From Neoechinorhynchus agilis (Eukaryota; Acanthocephala), in contig CM121341.1 of the NCBI GenBank assembly GCA_051530055.1, positions 15,438,001 to 15,502,000 on the forward strand: a stretch of 64,000 bases of DNA, written 5' to 3'. A program made the position numbers and the translations under genes. Positions 1 to 10,157 of the stretch are shown piece after piece. The stretch's first letter is position 1; each line of letters starts with the position of its first letter. The notes beneath the pieces were generated by a model, which was not told where the DNA came from, made no database searches, and saw only the letters and a list, made by a program, of their open reading frames with translations.

Positions 1-349
1 CAACGAAAAGATAACTATTAAATTGTTAATAACATTGGCGTTTGAAAAATAAACGTGCGCGAAATTGAAGGGTTGAGAGTTGCCCTAATGTTTCTTGGAG
101 TTAAAACAATATCTTCAGGCGTTATCAAGTACCTCAATTGCCTTAAGCACGATAATAAAACGGATGTTGCCTACGATTTTACCGTTTACTTTTATCATAC
201 GAAATGAATCGCACCAAATTTTATCATTTTTTCAACGATTTTCAATCACATTTATTTTATCTGGAAAATCTGGACTCGCCAAATATCTCGTGGCTTTTAA
301 TAACCTTTCTCCAAAATTAACGGACCATTCGTTCGAATAGGTTCGCTCC

Positions 350-1375
350 TCACTGTCGAAAAAAATCATACCTAGTTTCGATTTCTGAGCTCATTGAGGA
401 AAGTGCGTAATTATTCTTGAAAATTGTTTTAATGCCATTCAGTAACACGTTCCTACGAAGCGCAGTATCGGGCTTCTCAGTTTTGACTATCATGTCCATG
501 CGATCAATGAAGGAACAGTCAAAAGCGTTCAACTCGAAGTTAGATGTACTCAGCAGAGTAACATTAATAATTCTTTTAATTGCATTGTATTTATACTGCG
601 GTTGTTTTCTGAAGCTGACTCAGAATTTATTCGGGCAGATTGTGCGATTAATATAGATAGGTTGCAGCCAATCGAAAGCTTGCGTTAACGACAATAATTC
701 TGATTGGCTACAGCTGACATACTTTTGCATTTAGCACCGAGGATATGGGCTATTAAAGCAACACAATCGACTTGATGCACTTCTGCTACTCTCTTGTTGT
801 GCAAAAGCCCATCTACCTCTTCCATGACAATGATTAAAAATTTGGATCTTTCTGGGTCTTCGCCAAAAATCAGTTTCGCTTTTTTCTTCCATTCCTTGTC
901 AAATGCCAATATTGCCAATCTGTTTTCTAGAACAAATAGTTCTGATTCCATTAAACACTAGGCGTATTTTCTCGGAAGTTTCGCCAATGTAAGAAGAAAG
1001 CATTTCTTGATTGATTCCGATGAAATAAAAATCCATTTTTGTCTCTGAATGCCCGAATACTTAATTTCTGGGCAAGCGCTAGAAGTAGAGAAGTTTTTCC
1101 GGTTCCCAGTGGACCGTACAAGGGTACTATGAAATAAAAATCCATTTTTGTCCCTGAATGCCCGAATACTTAATTTCTGGGCAAGCGCTAGAAGTAGAGA
1201 AGTTTTTCCGGTTCCCGGTGGACCGTACAAGGGTACTATTTTTCCTACCTGAACCGCATCATGGTCAAATCCAGCCAAATGAAATTCAATGATAAGAAGA
1301 GCTTTGTTCATCAGTTTGCTCTTAACCAAATCAGAATGAGATTTTCTAATTGTCCTTCGAAATCACCGTGTGGTA
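350..1375 (-). pseudogene. TRIP13: Broken TRIP13/PCH2-like AAA+ ATPase
   Basis: Read on the minus strand, three blocks follow TRIP13/PCH2 in order. The first holds LPHGDFEGQLENL, then KSKLMNKALLIIEF, then the Walker A loop GPPGTGKTSLLLALAQKLSI (about 1375-1130). The second holds a Walker B-like LIIVMEEVDGLL (about 951-700). The third holds STSNFELNAFDCSFIDRMD, matching the TSN sensor and DRAD region (about 610-350). In the family this ATPase remodels HORMA-domain proteins in meiosis and the spindle checkpoint. Here the blocks lie in different frames. A 109-bp tandem duplication repeats the Walker A region and shifts frame, and the second copy reads GPLG instead of GPPG. The segment INQEMLSSYIGETSEKI follows in a third frame. 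No C-terminal lid was recognised. It is probably a pseudogene. Small introns could explain some of the frame changes but not the duplication. Confidence 0.75.
1021..1238. repeat. Direct tandem duplication, period 109 bp
   Basis: Bases 1021-1129 are repeated almost exactly at 1130-1238 (few differences, for example gtctct versus gtccct and cccagt versus cccggt). The unit covers the Walker A segment of the TRIP13-like sequence. Because 109 is not a multiple of three, the duplication breaks the reading frame. The near-identity points to a recent event or an assembly artefact. Confidence 0.9.
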
Positions 1376-1594
1376 GTTTCCAAATATTTACTAAATTAAA
1401 TTTTCAACAATGATCCATATCGTCAATGTGGCTTGTGGGTAAGCCGTGATTTAGATAATAAAAATTTACACCTGGTTTCTCTGGACAAAGGTTATATTGC
1501 AGGGCTAGAGAGTAACGTAGAAGATTTCATCAAAGAATTTACTTCCCTCGGCTGTATATTATCTAACAATACAGCGTGATTCCACCATTCATTG

Positions 1595-1643
1595 TTTTAG
1601 CATTTGTTACATTGTCAGCTGATTTTCTCGACCGCATGTATAT
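1595..1643 (-). repeat. Fragment of the SINE-associated dispersed repeat, interrupted by Tigger
   Basis: The stretch ending in ttttctcgaccgcatgtata matches the ends of the two tandem SINE units near 13.45 kb and 13.85 kb, including gttacattgtcagctga. The Tigger element starts directly after it, at a TA that the intact copies also carry within atgtatatat. So the transposon most likely inserted into an older repeat copy. Confidence 0.45.
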
Positions 1644-1644
1644 A

Positions 1645-1669
1645 CAGTCGATTCCGCTTAATTGGGACA
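1645..1669 (+). repeat. Left terminal inverted repeat of Tigger
   Basis: It pairs with 3760-3784 over 25 bp with two mismatches. It begins CAGT directly after a TA. Confidence 0.9.
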
Positions 1670-2015
1670 CATCGGGACCGAGGCTTTTTGTCCCAATTAA
1701 GCGGCTGTCCCGATTAAGCGAAGTTCACTTTTAAAGAAATTAATTTTATTGGTTTTGGGAACACACAAAATTAAACAATGCATATTTTTCAATAATTTTA
1801 TTTTATAAACTCTTGAAAACTTTATATATAGGTACATTATGAATATGTATGTATTATAAATCTAAAAAAATCCTCAATAAAATATTTTTGGCTTCTACAA
1901 AATCAGCACAGATGTTCAGTGCAGATTTAGGGCTTCCTTCATTTCCTTCCTGCATAAAATAACGTCGTAACACGGCCATACACTTTTTTGCCTCCTGGTT
2001 AGTCACTGACACAGG

Positions 2016-3343
2016 TTATTCATCATAATCGTCTTCATCTTCGTCTAATTTTTCATGTTTAGATTTAATACTTTCTACAATTGAATCCTCACAGTCTTCA
2101 TTTTTATCGTAGCATGGTAAATTGTTATCTATAGCTAAAAATTCTTGAGTTAATAACAGGAACTGGTAACATATCCTCATTTTCTTCATTGTTAAAAATT
2201 TCTGAAATATCCAAAGGTTTAAAGCCGCAATTAGCAAAACAGTTCTGTATATTGGTGGCTTTTATAGCTCGTCAACTGTCAGCGACAAACTGTATTGCTT
2301 GCAAAAGGTTAATTTGGGAACTAATCTCTCTGGCTGTTGTGGAACATGTTAATAGGTTTTCATCAATGGATTCTAATATGAAATTAACCAATTTTCCACG
2401 ATAGAAAGTCTTCAAATTTTTGATTACACCCATGTCCATTGGTTGCACTAAGCATGTGGTGTTAGGAGGAAGAAATTCCGGATGTATATTTCGTAGATTG
2501 TCTAAATGAGGGTGTGCGACACAATTGTCAACAGTCAGCAAAATTTTTCTTTGTTTAAGTTGTAAATTTTTGTCCCAACTGTTCAGCGAATTTCGAAAAA
2601 TATCAGAAGTCATCCACGCATTTTTGTTTGCATAGTACTCCACTGGTAATCCCTCCACTCTTAACCCCTTAAAGCATCGAGGTCTGGCACTTTCGTTTGT
2701 CAGTACCTGACATATTTGCGCAGCATAACACAGTAATGCGGTCCATCTCCTTTTTATAACCAGACAGTGCAATATGTTTATAGCGTAAGGAACCGTCTGA
2801 CGTAGCACGGTAATAGAAGCCATTTTCATCAGCATTGTAAATGTCATCAGCACAAAAATTCTTTAAAAAGGTAGGAATTTTTGTAATCTTCCACTGTTCC
2901 AAACTTTCTTTGTCGGCACTGGTCTTTTCACCGTGCGCTTTTTTAAATTTAATATCGTGCCTTGCTTTCCATCGCGATAACCAACCATCAGTTGCTTTGA
3001 AATCGTTGCGGCCCAGTTTTTTAGCGAACTCCTCTGACTTCGCCTTCAATATTGGACCGTTCATATTTACGCCTCTGCCACTAACAATAGAAAACCATTG
3101 ATCCAGTGCTTCTTCAACGTCTGGATCCTTCCCCTCACGTTTTCTTTTGGATGTCCCTGCCTGTCCTTCTTGTAATTCGAATTCCTTACGCAGTTGACTT
3201 TCTTGTCGTAAGACACGCGATATAGTAGATTTTGGTACACCAGTTATCTCAGCGAGCCGACGATAACTGGTATTAAGCGGCTGGCTTTTTATTTTATCAA
3301 GCAAGGCAATTTTATTGCTAAGTGACAAATCGTTCCTTGGCAT
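2016..3343 (-). pseudogene. Tigger transposase (CENP-B HTH plus DDE), frame-broken
   Basis: The likely start is MPRNDLSLSNKIALLDKI at 3343, typical of Tigger proteins. The N-terminal part has the pogo/psq helix-turn-helix (RLAEITGVPKSTISRVL) and then the CENP-B-type second HTH (FKATDGWLSRWKARHDIKFK). The catalytic part follows: first Asp in YNADENGFYYR, second in LLTVDNCVAH, third in LVQPMDMGVIKNLK, a DDD triad as in Tigger. Around 2670-2700 the frame changes between GTDKRK and ARPRCFKGL, where relatives have about seven more residues, so a small deletion is likely. The tail ends in an acidic run (DEDEDDYDE). It binds its own terminal repeats and catalyses cut-and-paste in the family; this copy is inactive as read. 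Confidence 0.88.
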
Positions 3344-3759
3344 TTTAGAAAGGGTAAATTTTTTTAAAAATACAATTAACAAAAAATAGCTTCACGCGTT
3401 GTTCACGCGGGAGGTGATTAGTAATCGAATGTCCGCTGCACCGGCTCGGATGTAAAAGATTGCAAATGTGGATATGAGGCCGCCACGGCTTTATAAAACG
3501 CGGGAGTCGGGTTCAGAAAGAAGCCGCCTTTCTGGCTTTCTCGGGATTTAGGAGGGGGTTGTGTTTGTTTTTCCGCTGCAGCGGCTCGGTTAAACCAAAA
3601 CTCAGTAAAAACAAAATCAGTTAATAGATACTCTACTGTACTAAAATCTTAAATTTACTGTCCAAATTAAGTGGAATGTTGTCCCAATTAAATATACAAA
3701 TTTACTATTGGTTTCTTGGTTTGGTTTTCGTTCTTTGAGATTTGTCCCAAATAAGCGGC

Positions 3760-3784
3760 TGTCCCGATTAAGCGGAATCCACTG
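3760..3784 (-). repeat. Right terminal inverted repeat of Tigger
   Basis: Its reverse complement begins cagtggattccgcttaatc, matching the left end, and it is followed by TA. Confidence 0.9.
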
Positions 3785-3786
3785 TA

Positions 3787-4340
3787 TTATGATCAAATTC
3801 ATGGATTTTAAAATAAAATCATTTTAATTTCTTCGCCACACAAAAACCAATATGAACAGTTCAATCTTCAAACGGTCATTTCAGTGTTGGTAGTCCTTCA
3901 GTAATTGCTTTAATAATTAATAGTTTTTCTAAAGGAATGCTCAGTGTTCAATCATTCTTTTTAGCTTAATCGTTGTTCTTCGTCCATTTAAATCCGTAAC
4001 TGTGACCACAAATGCTTAGTAGCAGGCTAGTCTTTGACGAAACGACACATTCGAGTTTGAAGTTGAGTCAGTATCGCGGATTAGTAATTAGAGGCCTTTA
4101 ATGTTACCACAAACATTTGGTAATCTTACACGAACAACCTTAGAACGTTCATATGAATCACCGATTTGAACCCGAATCGCTCTATGTGAATGTAAAAAGT
4201 TGCGAGGATCACCGAACACATTTTACCAAAAGTTGAAGATTTTCAGTAATAAAACTGAATGCGAAATTGAAAACAAATGATGACGGAAGCCGAAATACTC
4301 ACATACACGATGCTGGATACTGTAAAGTTTTGTCTAGGAC
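3787..4340. other. Intergenic, no gene seen
   Basis: AT-rich, with no open frame that reads like protein. The first bases (aaaataaaatcattttaatt) resemble the tail that follows the hammerhead-like motif near 24.7 kb, so an old repeat end may be present. Confidence 0.5.
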
Positions 4341-4353
4341 ACACAAGTCTCAA

Positions 4354-5068
4354 TCAAGTTTGGGTCTCTATATCCTCAAATTCCAAAAGTCCGAAAAGAG
4401 GATCCATTAAATCGCAAGTTGTTTGCATCTCTCGTGAAGACATTCGAACTCGGGTGTTATTAGCAACAGTCAACTGATCAGTCTGGGTTGTAACGGTCAC
4501 AAATTCATTTAAATTGTGATTAAACCAATTGTAATCGTTAACGTCCTGACTCAGTAGAGATAAATCAGTGTTTGACACTGCATCCAAACGAGAATCTAAC
4601 ATTGGCTCTTTCCATAAATTCGTTTGAACTTCCTGCTCCGTTCTCCAGACGAAGTCAGCATCCACCGAATCCATTGTAAATCCAGTTTGAGTAGATTTAC
4701 TTTCCCCGGATCGATCGACAAAACAATGTCTTTTTTGGCATTATATCTATTAGTTGATATTGGGAACTAGAAACTTCATTGGTTTGACCGAGAAGTCGGG
4801 ATCGTTTGAGACCACCATGAGTTCGATTCATATGCATGCTCAATGCTTTAGGGTTTTCGAATTGTCTTTCACAATGTTGACATTGAAATATTGCGGAGCA
4901 TCCGAAAGGAGTTTGAGTGGAGTATGAAGATAAGGATACAAGTTTGAACTTACATTGCTTCATGACTTTTAGCGTCTAAAGAAAGACCAAACTTTTTATC
5001 GCAGAATGCACATCCGTAGTTTTTGGGACTGTGAACACGATTGTAATGCTAAATCGAAATGTTTTTAG
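4354..5068 (-). CDS. ASCIZ/ATMIN-like zinc-finger protein, 3' exons
   Basis: Minus-strand exons show a C2H2-type segment YGCAFCDKKFGLSLDAKSHE (about 5045-4960, after a plausible acceptor) ending at a good GTAAGT donor. A second finger follows, FQCQHCERQFENPKALSMHM. The last part (4354-4725) is rich in TQT motifs: STQTGF, VQTN, TQTDQ, MQTT and a terminal DIETQT. Zinc fingers followed by a TQT-rich tail are the signature of ASCIZ/ATMIN, a transcription factor whose TQT repeats bind dynein light chain LC8 and which activates the LC8 gene. The exon joins between the fingers and the tail are not resolved: the finger exon and the TQT exon are in different frames, and no clear acceptor follows the GTAAGT donor. 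It could be a gene with unusual introns or a decaying copy. No 5' exons were identified. Confidence 0.5.
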
Positions 5069-5264
5069 TTTGTTGTTCAAACATGGCCAAGTGCTCCATT
5101 GGCGCTGACCAAAGAATGCACTGCAGGCATCCGACTATAAATCTGATTCGCTTATTTTTGTGCTTAAGTCAGAATTAATTTTAAAATTTGTCAAATTAAC
5201 AAAACTTTTATTGCAGAAGTATGATAACTTTGGAAATTCAATTTATGTACGTTAAGGAACGAGT

Positions 5265-5520
5265 AGTTAAAATTGTTGTTGTGAACATACGTCCGGTTAA
5301 AAGATATTTGATTGCTAAGAAATATTTTCGAAAGGGGAAGCCTTGCGTCATGAATCATCTAAAACGCTTTGGTTATTTTGTATTGTGTGGCTCAGGTTCG
5401 CGGGATCGCCAAGGGTAACTAAAAGTTTTTCGATGGCTGATGAGAAGAAGCTTCCTCTTTCGAAATATTTCTTAACAATAAAATATCTATTAGCCAGGAA
5501 TATCGTAACCACAATTCTAA
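5265..5520. repeat. Foldback repeat with hammerhead-like core
   Basis: Arms 5265-5340 and 5451-5520 are imperfect inverted copies (for example aagaaatattttcgaaaggg against ctcttt cgaaatatttctta), separated by about 110 bp. The right arm and its inner edge contain a canonical-looking hammerhead core at 5437-5487; the left arm holds a degraded mirror of it. No protein-coding capacity. It may be a non-autonomous end of a Penelope-like element, by analogy with the other foldbacks here. Confidence 0.7.
5437..5487 (+). ncRNA. Hammerhead ribozyme-like core
   Basis: CTGATGA is followed by GAAGAAG, loop CTTC and CTCTTTC (six of seven positions pair, counting one GU), then GAA. Next comes a perfect 6-bp helix ATATTT/AAATAT that closes with A15.1-U16.1, then C as the H17 position. 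That is the order of a hammerhead: C3-A9 box, stem II, GAA, stem III, cleavage nucleotide. A convincing stem I was not found, so activity is uncertain and it may act only as a dimer or be a fossil. Confidence 0.4.
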
Positions 5521-6235
5521 ACATATTAAGATGCAATTTTGCCCACCTTTCCCCTAATAAAGCATGTTATTAAAATGTATTTCACGGGTCCGAAAGCTGC
5601 TCAACATACCGTTCACAAATAGGCAAGTTAACTTTTCATTTCTTTATGTGTTGCCCAACCGAAGCGCAACAAAAGTACACCATCGTTCGCCATTTCTGCC
5701 ACGAAAAAGCAGTATTTAAGACGGATCCTTACCAGGTAAAGATTTCTAAAACTCGAAAAGCGAGTGTTTCCATATCCCGATGTGAAGCAGGCGCAGAAGT
5801 ACTGACATGTCGGTATCGGGCAATGGTAATTGGCGTCGAGTTTTCTAAACGAATCATCGATCTACAAAAACAGAAGTAAAGACGACGATGGAACCAGCTC
5901 GAATACCGAATTTGATTTCTCCAAGCTGACACATCCGATACCGCTTGTTGGTTTTGGTATTAAGCCTATCGCAGGAATTGTTATACATGGCCTTGATGGG
6001 AACGATGAATTGCGTCTGGGCATTAGGGAATGATTTTGCACTTTGAATTGCTTTAGCTTGAAAGAAGGCGAAAGAAAATCTTGCTGCAGACGAAGAGGTG
6101 CTCAAACTAAAACCCCTTTAGAGACAAAAAATTGCAAAAATGAAGTCCATAGTTTGTTTTGATAAGGGCGAAATGAATAAAAGTGATTCATATCTTGGGT
6201 AATTGTCTTCAGCGGGGGGGAGATATTTTTAGTAG
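5521..6235. other. Intergenic, no gene recognised
   Basis: Open frames of 60-80 codons exist (for example near 5830-6100 on both strands), but they overlap each other and match no family that I recognise. Confidence 0.4.
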
Positions 6236-8735
6236 TGTAAAGAAATTAATCATTATTGTTTCAATTTCACTTAGCGATATTCACTCAGAAAATTGATTTA
6301 TATTGAAAATTTTCGGCCCTTTCGTTGGCCTTCTTCAGTCAGATCTACAACTTAAAAGGAACGTTATCAATTAGTTTATCCGGTGGGACTCGTAGATTGA
6401 GTTTGTAGTCAGCTTTGTTGCCAACAAAAGTACCTGTTTGCTGGATCATGATGGCTTCCATGGTCACTCTGTCGCGTCTTACGTCACTCCTCGCAAGAAC
6501 TTCGACGCCGTCAAAATTCATCTCATGCTTATTGCCATTGATGTGGGACACTATCGCCGAGCTCACATCAGACTTTTTAAGAGCTGCTCTTCTGTGTTCA
6601 GCAATCCTTCTTTTTAGATTGTTCGTTTGTCCCACATATGACAGACTGCAATTCGAACATGGGATCTTATAAACACATCCAGCAGGAAGATCTTCATTCT
6701 TCGGTCGGAGTATTCCTTGCAGAGTCCTTCCCTTCCTACTATATGTACTGAACACCTTGTCCCTATCGATTCGTTTTATTAGGGTTTCTATTTTAGAGTT
6801 CCATTGATCACTGATAAATGGCGTCTCAATAAATTGCTTCTTTTCCTCCTGATTGTCTGTTCTATCCACACGAACATATCGAGCTGTCTTCATACATTTC
6901 TCAATGTACATCCTTGGATATCCACTCACTTTTAGTTTGTTGTATATCCAATTTAATTCATATTTCAGTAATACCTCATCCAAACAATACCGAAATGCTC
7001 TGATGTACATCGACCTGGCTCTTGCCAATTTGTATCTGATCGGTTGAGCAGAGATCCATGGGACCACCATATGTGGAACCCCTTGCTTCCTATAAACCGA
7101 CGTCATGAACCCATGTCCCGGACTGCGTGTTACTCGTACGTCCAAAAAAAGGTAAATTACCATTTTCCTCCTCTTCCATTGTCCATTTTATATTTTGGTG
7201 GCAGCTATTTAGCTCTTCGACAAGTTGTATCGGTGAACTCCTATTGGGATCTAGGATAATGAACGTATCATCCACATATCTTAGCCAGAGATTCACACCC
7301 TTCAACTTAGACAAATATTTATCTTCCCATGTTCTCATATATAGCTCCGCCAATACTGGGGACAGTGGACTTCCCATCGCCAGCCCATCCACCTGGTCAA
7401 AATTTTTCATTTTCAAACGCAAAGTTTGAATATTGTGTACAAAATTGAAGGAGCTGACGCCAGTTAACAGCTGAGAGCTTCCATTCTGAACAGTTTTTAA
7501 CCAACAAGTTTGTGGCTAGCTCAATTACCTCTTTCACCGGTATCTTAGTAAATAAGGACGTAACATCTGCAGAAACCATGAGACCAGATTCGTTTGCATT
7601 CATCTTATTCAATCGACCAATGAAATCTACTCCCGATTCAACCACATGATTTGATGGGGGTAGGAGCTGTTTAAGAAAACTCGATAATTTCTTGGACAAC
7701 TTATAACTATAGGAGGAGTGTGCAGCGATGATCGGTCGCGCTTTGACGGGCGTTTTGTGGATCTTTGCCAATAAATACATTTTGGGTGTCTTCGCATTCA
7801 CGGATCGTATTCTTTTATAATCCTCTTCTGGGAGACATTTCTGTTTCACCAATTTCAGAAGTAATCTATTAAGTTCATTCTCACGTCTCTCTGTGGGACA
7901 AACATCTAACTTCTTGAATTCGTCTGTTTGTAGAATGTCTTCACCCAGTTGTTTGAACTGTTCTTTGTTTAGAACACAGAATCCATGTCCTTTATCGATT
8001 TTAAGTATGCGTAATCCAGATCGTGCAGAAATCTCTTTGAGTCTAACCAAGGTCTTCTCCGCTACATTCGAAACACGATTTCTGCCTTTCATAATCGCCC
8101 TCTTGTAACTTCCTTCAAAGTCCCCTAATGGAACATTCTTAATTTTAATCGATAAGTCATACACCAACTCCTCCATCTTAGTTCTGAACCTCAGGGTGCC
8201 GATTCTTGGGGTCGGGATAAACTCAGGGCCAAATGTCAAAAGTTCCACCACTTCTTCAGGTAAGACTATATTCGAAAGGTTGACAACATTATCCTTATTA
8301 TCCGATGGAACGAAAAAATGTCCCTCAGTGAGCCTAAGAAGTTTTTTATTGTGTCTCCTTTTAATCTTCTTATTTTCCATATCGGCCATGTTATCAATCT
8401 CCAGCATCAAGATCTTACACCAGTCCTCATCCGTCAAGTACCCTAGGATATTACGATTGTTCTCTAATTGACGTTCTAATTGCTTCTTTTCTTTTTGGAG
8501 TTCCTTAATTGTATTTTCCAACAACCAGAATTGCATCGACTTTTGGTATTTTGAGCCATCGAACCCAAACGCCACAGACTGTAGTCGAAGGAATGTAGGA
8601 AGTACCTCATACAGCTTACAGCTTTCTAGGAATTGAGATGCACTTTTGTTGCGGACCATTCTCAAGGACAATTTCTCCATTAGACGCAATTGGTGTAAAG
8701 CAGACTCGCTATAGATCTGCTTGGTTATTGTAAAG
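6236..8735 (-). mobile_element. Penelope-like element, full unit (GIY-YIG type)
   Basis: Minus-strand reading gives a reverse transcriptase of Penelope type: KIHKTPVKARPII, motif A SADVTSLFTKIPV, motif B GLAMGSPLSPVLAELYM and motif C LRYVDDTFII. A C-terminal GIY-YIG endonuclease follows (GCVYKIPCSNCSLSYVGQ, then RRIAEHRR). The N-terminal part (from about 8690) is basic with a coiled-coil-like stretch, KELQKEKKQLERQLENN. The coding region spans about 8690-6357, interrupted roughly twice. The non-coding 3' end (6236-6350) recurs nearly unchanged at 8729-8840, where a second, truncated copy begins. Penelope-like elements move by target-primed reverse transcription and typically sit as partial tandems. 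The near-identity of the two copies suggests recent activity. Confidence 0.92.
6311..6338 (-). ncRNA. Hammerhead-like motif, Penelope end (copy 1)
   Basis: On the minus strand: CTGAAGA, one A, then GGCC paired to GGCC across an 8-base loop, then GAAA. A short AATT/AATT stem III can follow, and four of the next five positions can pair as stem I. Penelope-like elements of other animals are known to carry hammerhead ribozymes in this place. Confidence 0.45.
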
Positions 8736-9893
8736 AAATTAATCATTATTGTTTCAATTTCACTTAGCGATATTCACTCAGAAAATTGATTTATATTGAA
8801 AATTTTCGGCCTTTTCGTTGGCCTTCTTCAGTCAGATCTACAACTTAAAAGGAACGTTATCAATTAGTTTATCCGGTGGGACTCGTAGATTGAGTTTGTA
8901 GTCAGCTTTGTTGCCAACAAAAGTACCTGTTTGCTGGATCATGATGGCTTCTATGGTCACTCTGTCGCGTCTTACGTCACTCCTCGCAAGAACTTCGACG
9001 CCGTCAAAATTCATCTCATGCTTATTGCCATTGATGTGGGACACTATCGCTGAGCTCACATCAGACTTTTTAAGAGCTGCTCTTCTGTGTTCAGCAATCC
9101 TTCTTTTTAGATTGTTCGTTTGTCCCACATATGACAGACTGCAATTCGAACATGGGATCTTATAGACACATCCAGCGGGAAGATCTTCATTCTTCGGTCG
9201 AAGTATTCCTTGCAAGTCCTTCCTTCCTACTATATGTACTGAACACCTTGTCCCTATCGATTCGTTTTATTAGGGTTTCTATTTTAGAGTTCCATTGATC
9301 ACTGATAAATGGCGTCTCAATAAATTACTTCTTTTCCTCTGATTGTCTGTTCTATCCACACGAACATATCGAGCTGTCTTCATACATTTCTCAATGTACA
9401 TCCTTGGATATCCACTCACTTTTAGTTTGTTGTATATCCAATTTAATTCGTATTTCAGTAATACCTCATCCGAACAATACCGAAATGCTCTGATGTACAT
9501 CGACCTGGCTCTTGCCAATTTGTATCTGATCGGTTGAGCAGAGATCCATGGGATCACCATATGTGGAACCCCTTGCTTCCTATAAATCGACGTCATGAAC
9601 CCATGTCCCGGACTGCGTGTTACTCGTACGTCCAAAAAAGGTAAATTACCATTTTCCTCCTCTTCCATTGTCCATTTTATATTTTGGTGGCAGCTATTTA
9701 GCTCTTCGACAAGTTGTATCGGTGAACTCCTATTGGGATCTAGGATAATGAACGTATCATCCACATATCTTAGCCAGAGATTCACACCCTTCAACTTAGA
9801 CAAATATTTATCTTCCCATGTTCTCATATATAGCTCCGCCAATACTGGGGACAGTGGACTTCCCATCGCCAGCCCATCCACCTGGTCAAAAAA
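8736..9893 (-). mobile_element. Penelope-like element, 5'-truncated tandem copy
   Basis: This copy repeats the 3' half of the neighbouring unit: RT from just before the GLAMGSPLSPV motif, through LRYVDDTFII, the thumb region, the GIY-YIG domain and the same 3' non-coding end. It lies head-to-tail and upstream of the full unit on the minus strand, with the junction at about 8729-8746. The arrangement is the pseudo-LTR structure known for Penelope-like elements. The break at about 9893 lies inside the RT domain. The frame is interrupted about once. Confidence 0.9.
8804..8831 (-). ncRNA. Hammerhead-like motif, Penelope end (copy 2)
   Basis: Same motif as at 6311-6338, differing by one base in the loop (AACGAAAA instead of AACGAAAG). 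It marks the 3' end of the truncated copy. Confidence 0.45.
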
Positions 9894-10157
9894 TTTTTAA
9901 GTGAAATTGAAACTTTTAGTAGTTTTTCCACCATGAATTTAAATTCATTGATGATTTATTTATGATATTACACCTACCGATAGTACCGACATTATCAACG
10001 AAAAGTAATTCAATTTTAATATTTCTTCCTCAATGTTGGACTTCAGAATGGTTTGTAAGTTTTTTACGATGATCGGACTTGATGTTACTGATTCTTGTCG
10101 GTCACGTAAAAGAAGCAGCTCCGGCGGCCAGACAGCTACTGATAGTAGCCTGTCGGT

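Larger units (their letters stand above)
1645..3784 (-). mobile_element. Tigger/pogo-type DNA transposon with both ends
   Basis: The element is bounded by 25-bp terminal inverted repeats (1645-1669 and 3760-3784) that differ at two positions and start CAGT. It is flanked by TA on both sides (1643-1644 and 3785-3786), the duplication expected of Tc1/mariner/pogo elements. Next to each terminus is a second, similar segment (gcttaattgggac and ataagcggctgtccc). Length is about 2.14 kb, in the normal Tigger range. It holds one transposase gene on the minus strand. The DNA between the gene start and the right terminus is relatively GC-rich (3400-3600) and probably carries the promoter. The transposase is frame-broken, so this copy is not autonomous. 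Confidence 0.93.

Noticed and set aside
1021-1238. CRISPR-like or satellite repeat
   Set aside because: Only two units with no spacers, lying inside a host-gene-derived sequence; a plain tandem duplication.
6415-8471. Plus-strand ORFs through the Penelope region
   Set aside because: They mirror the minus-strand RT and GIY-YIG frames and have no domain character of their own.
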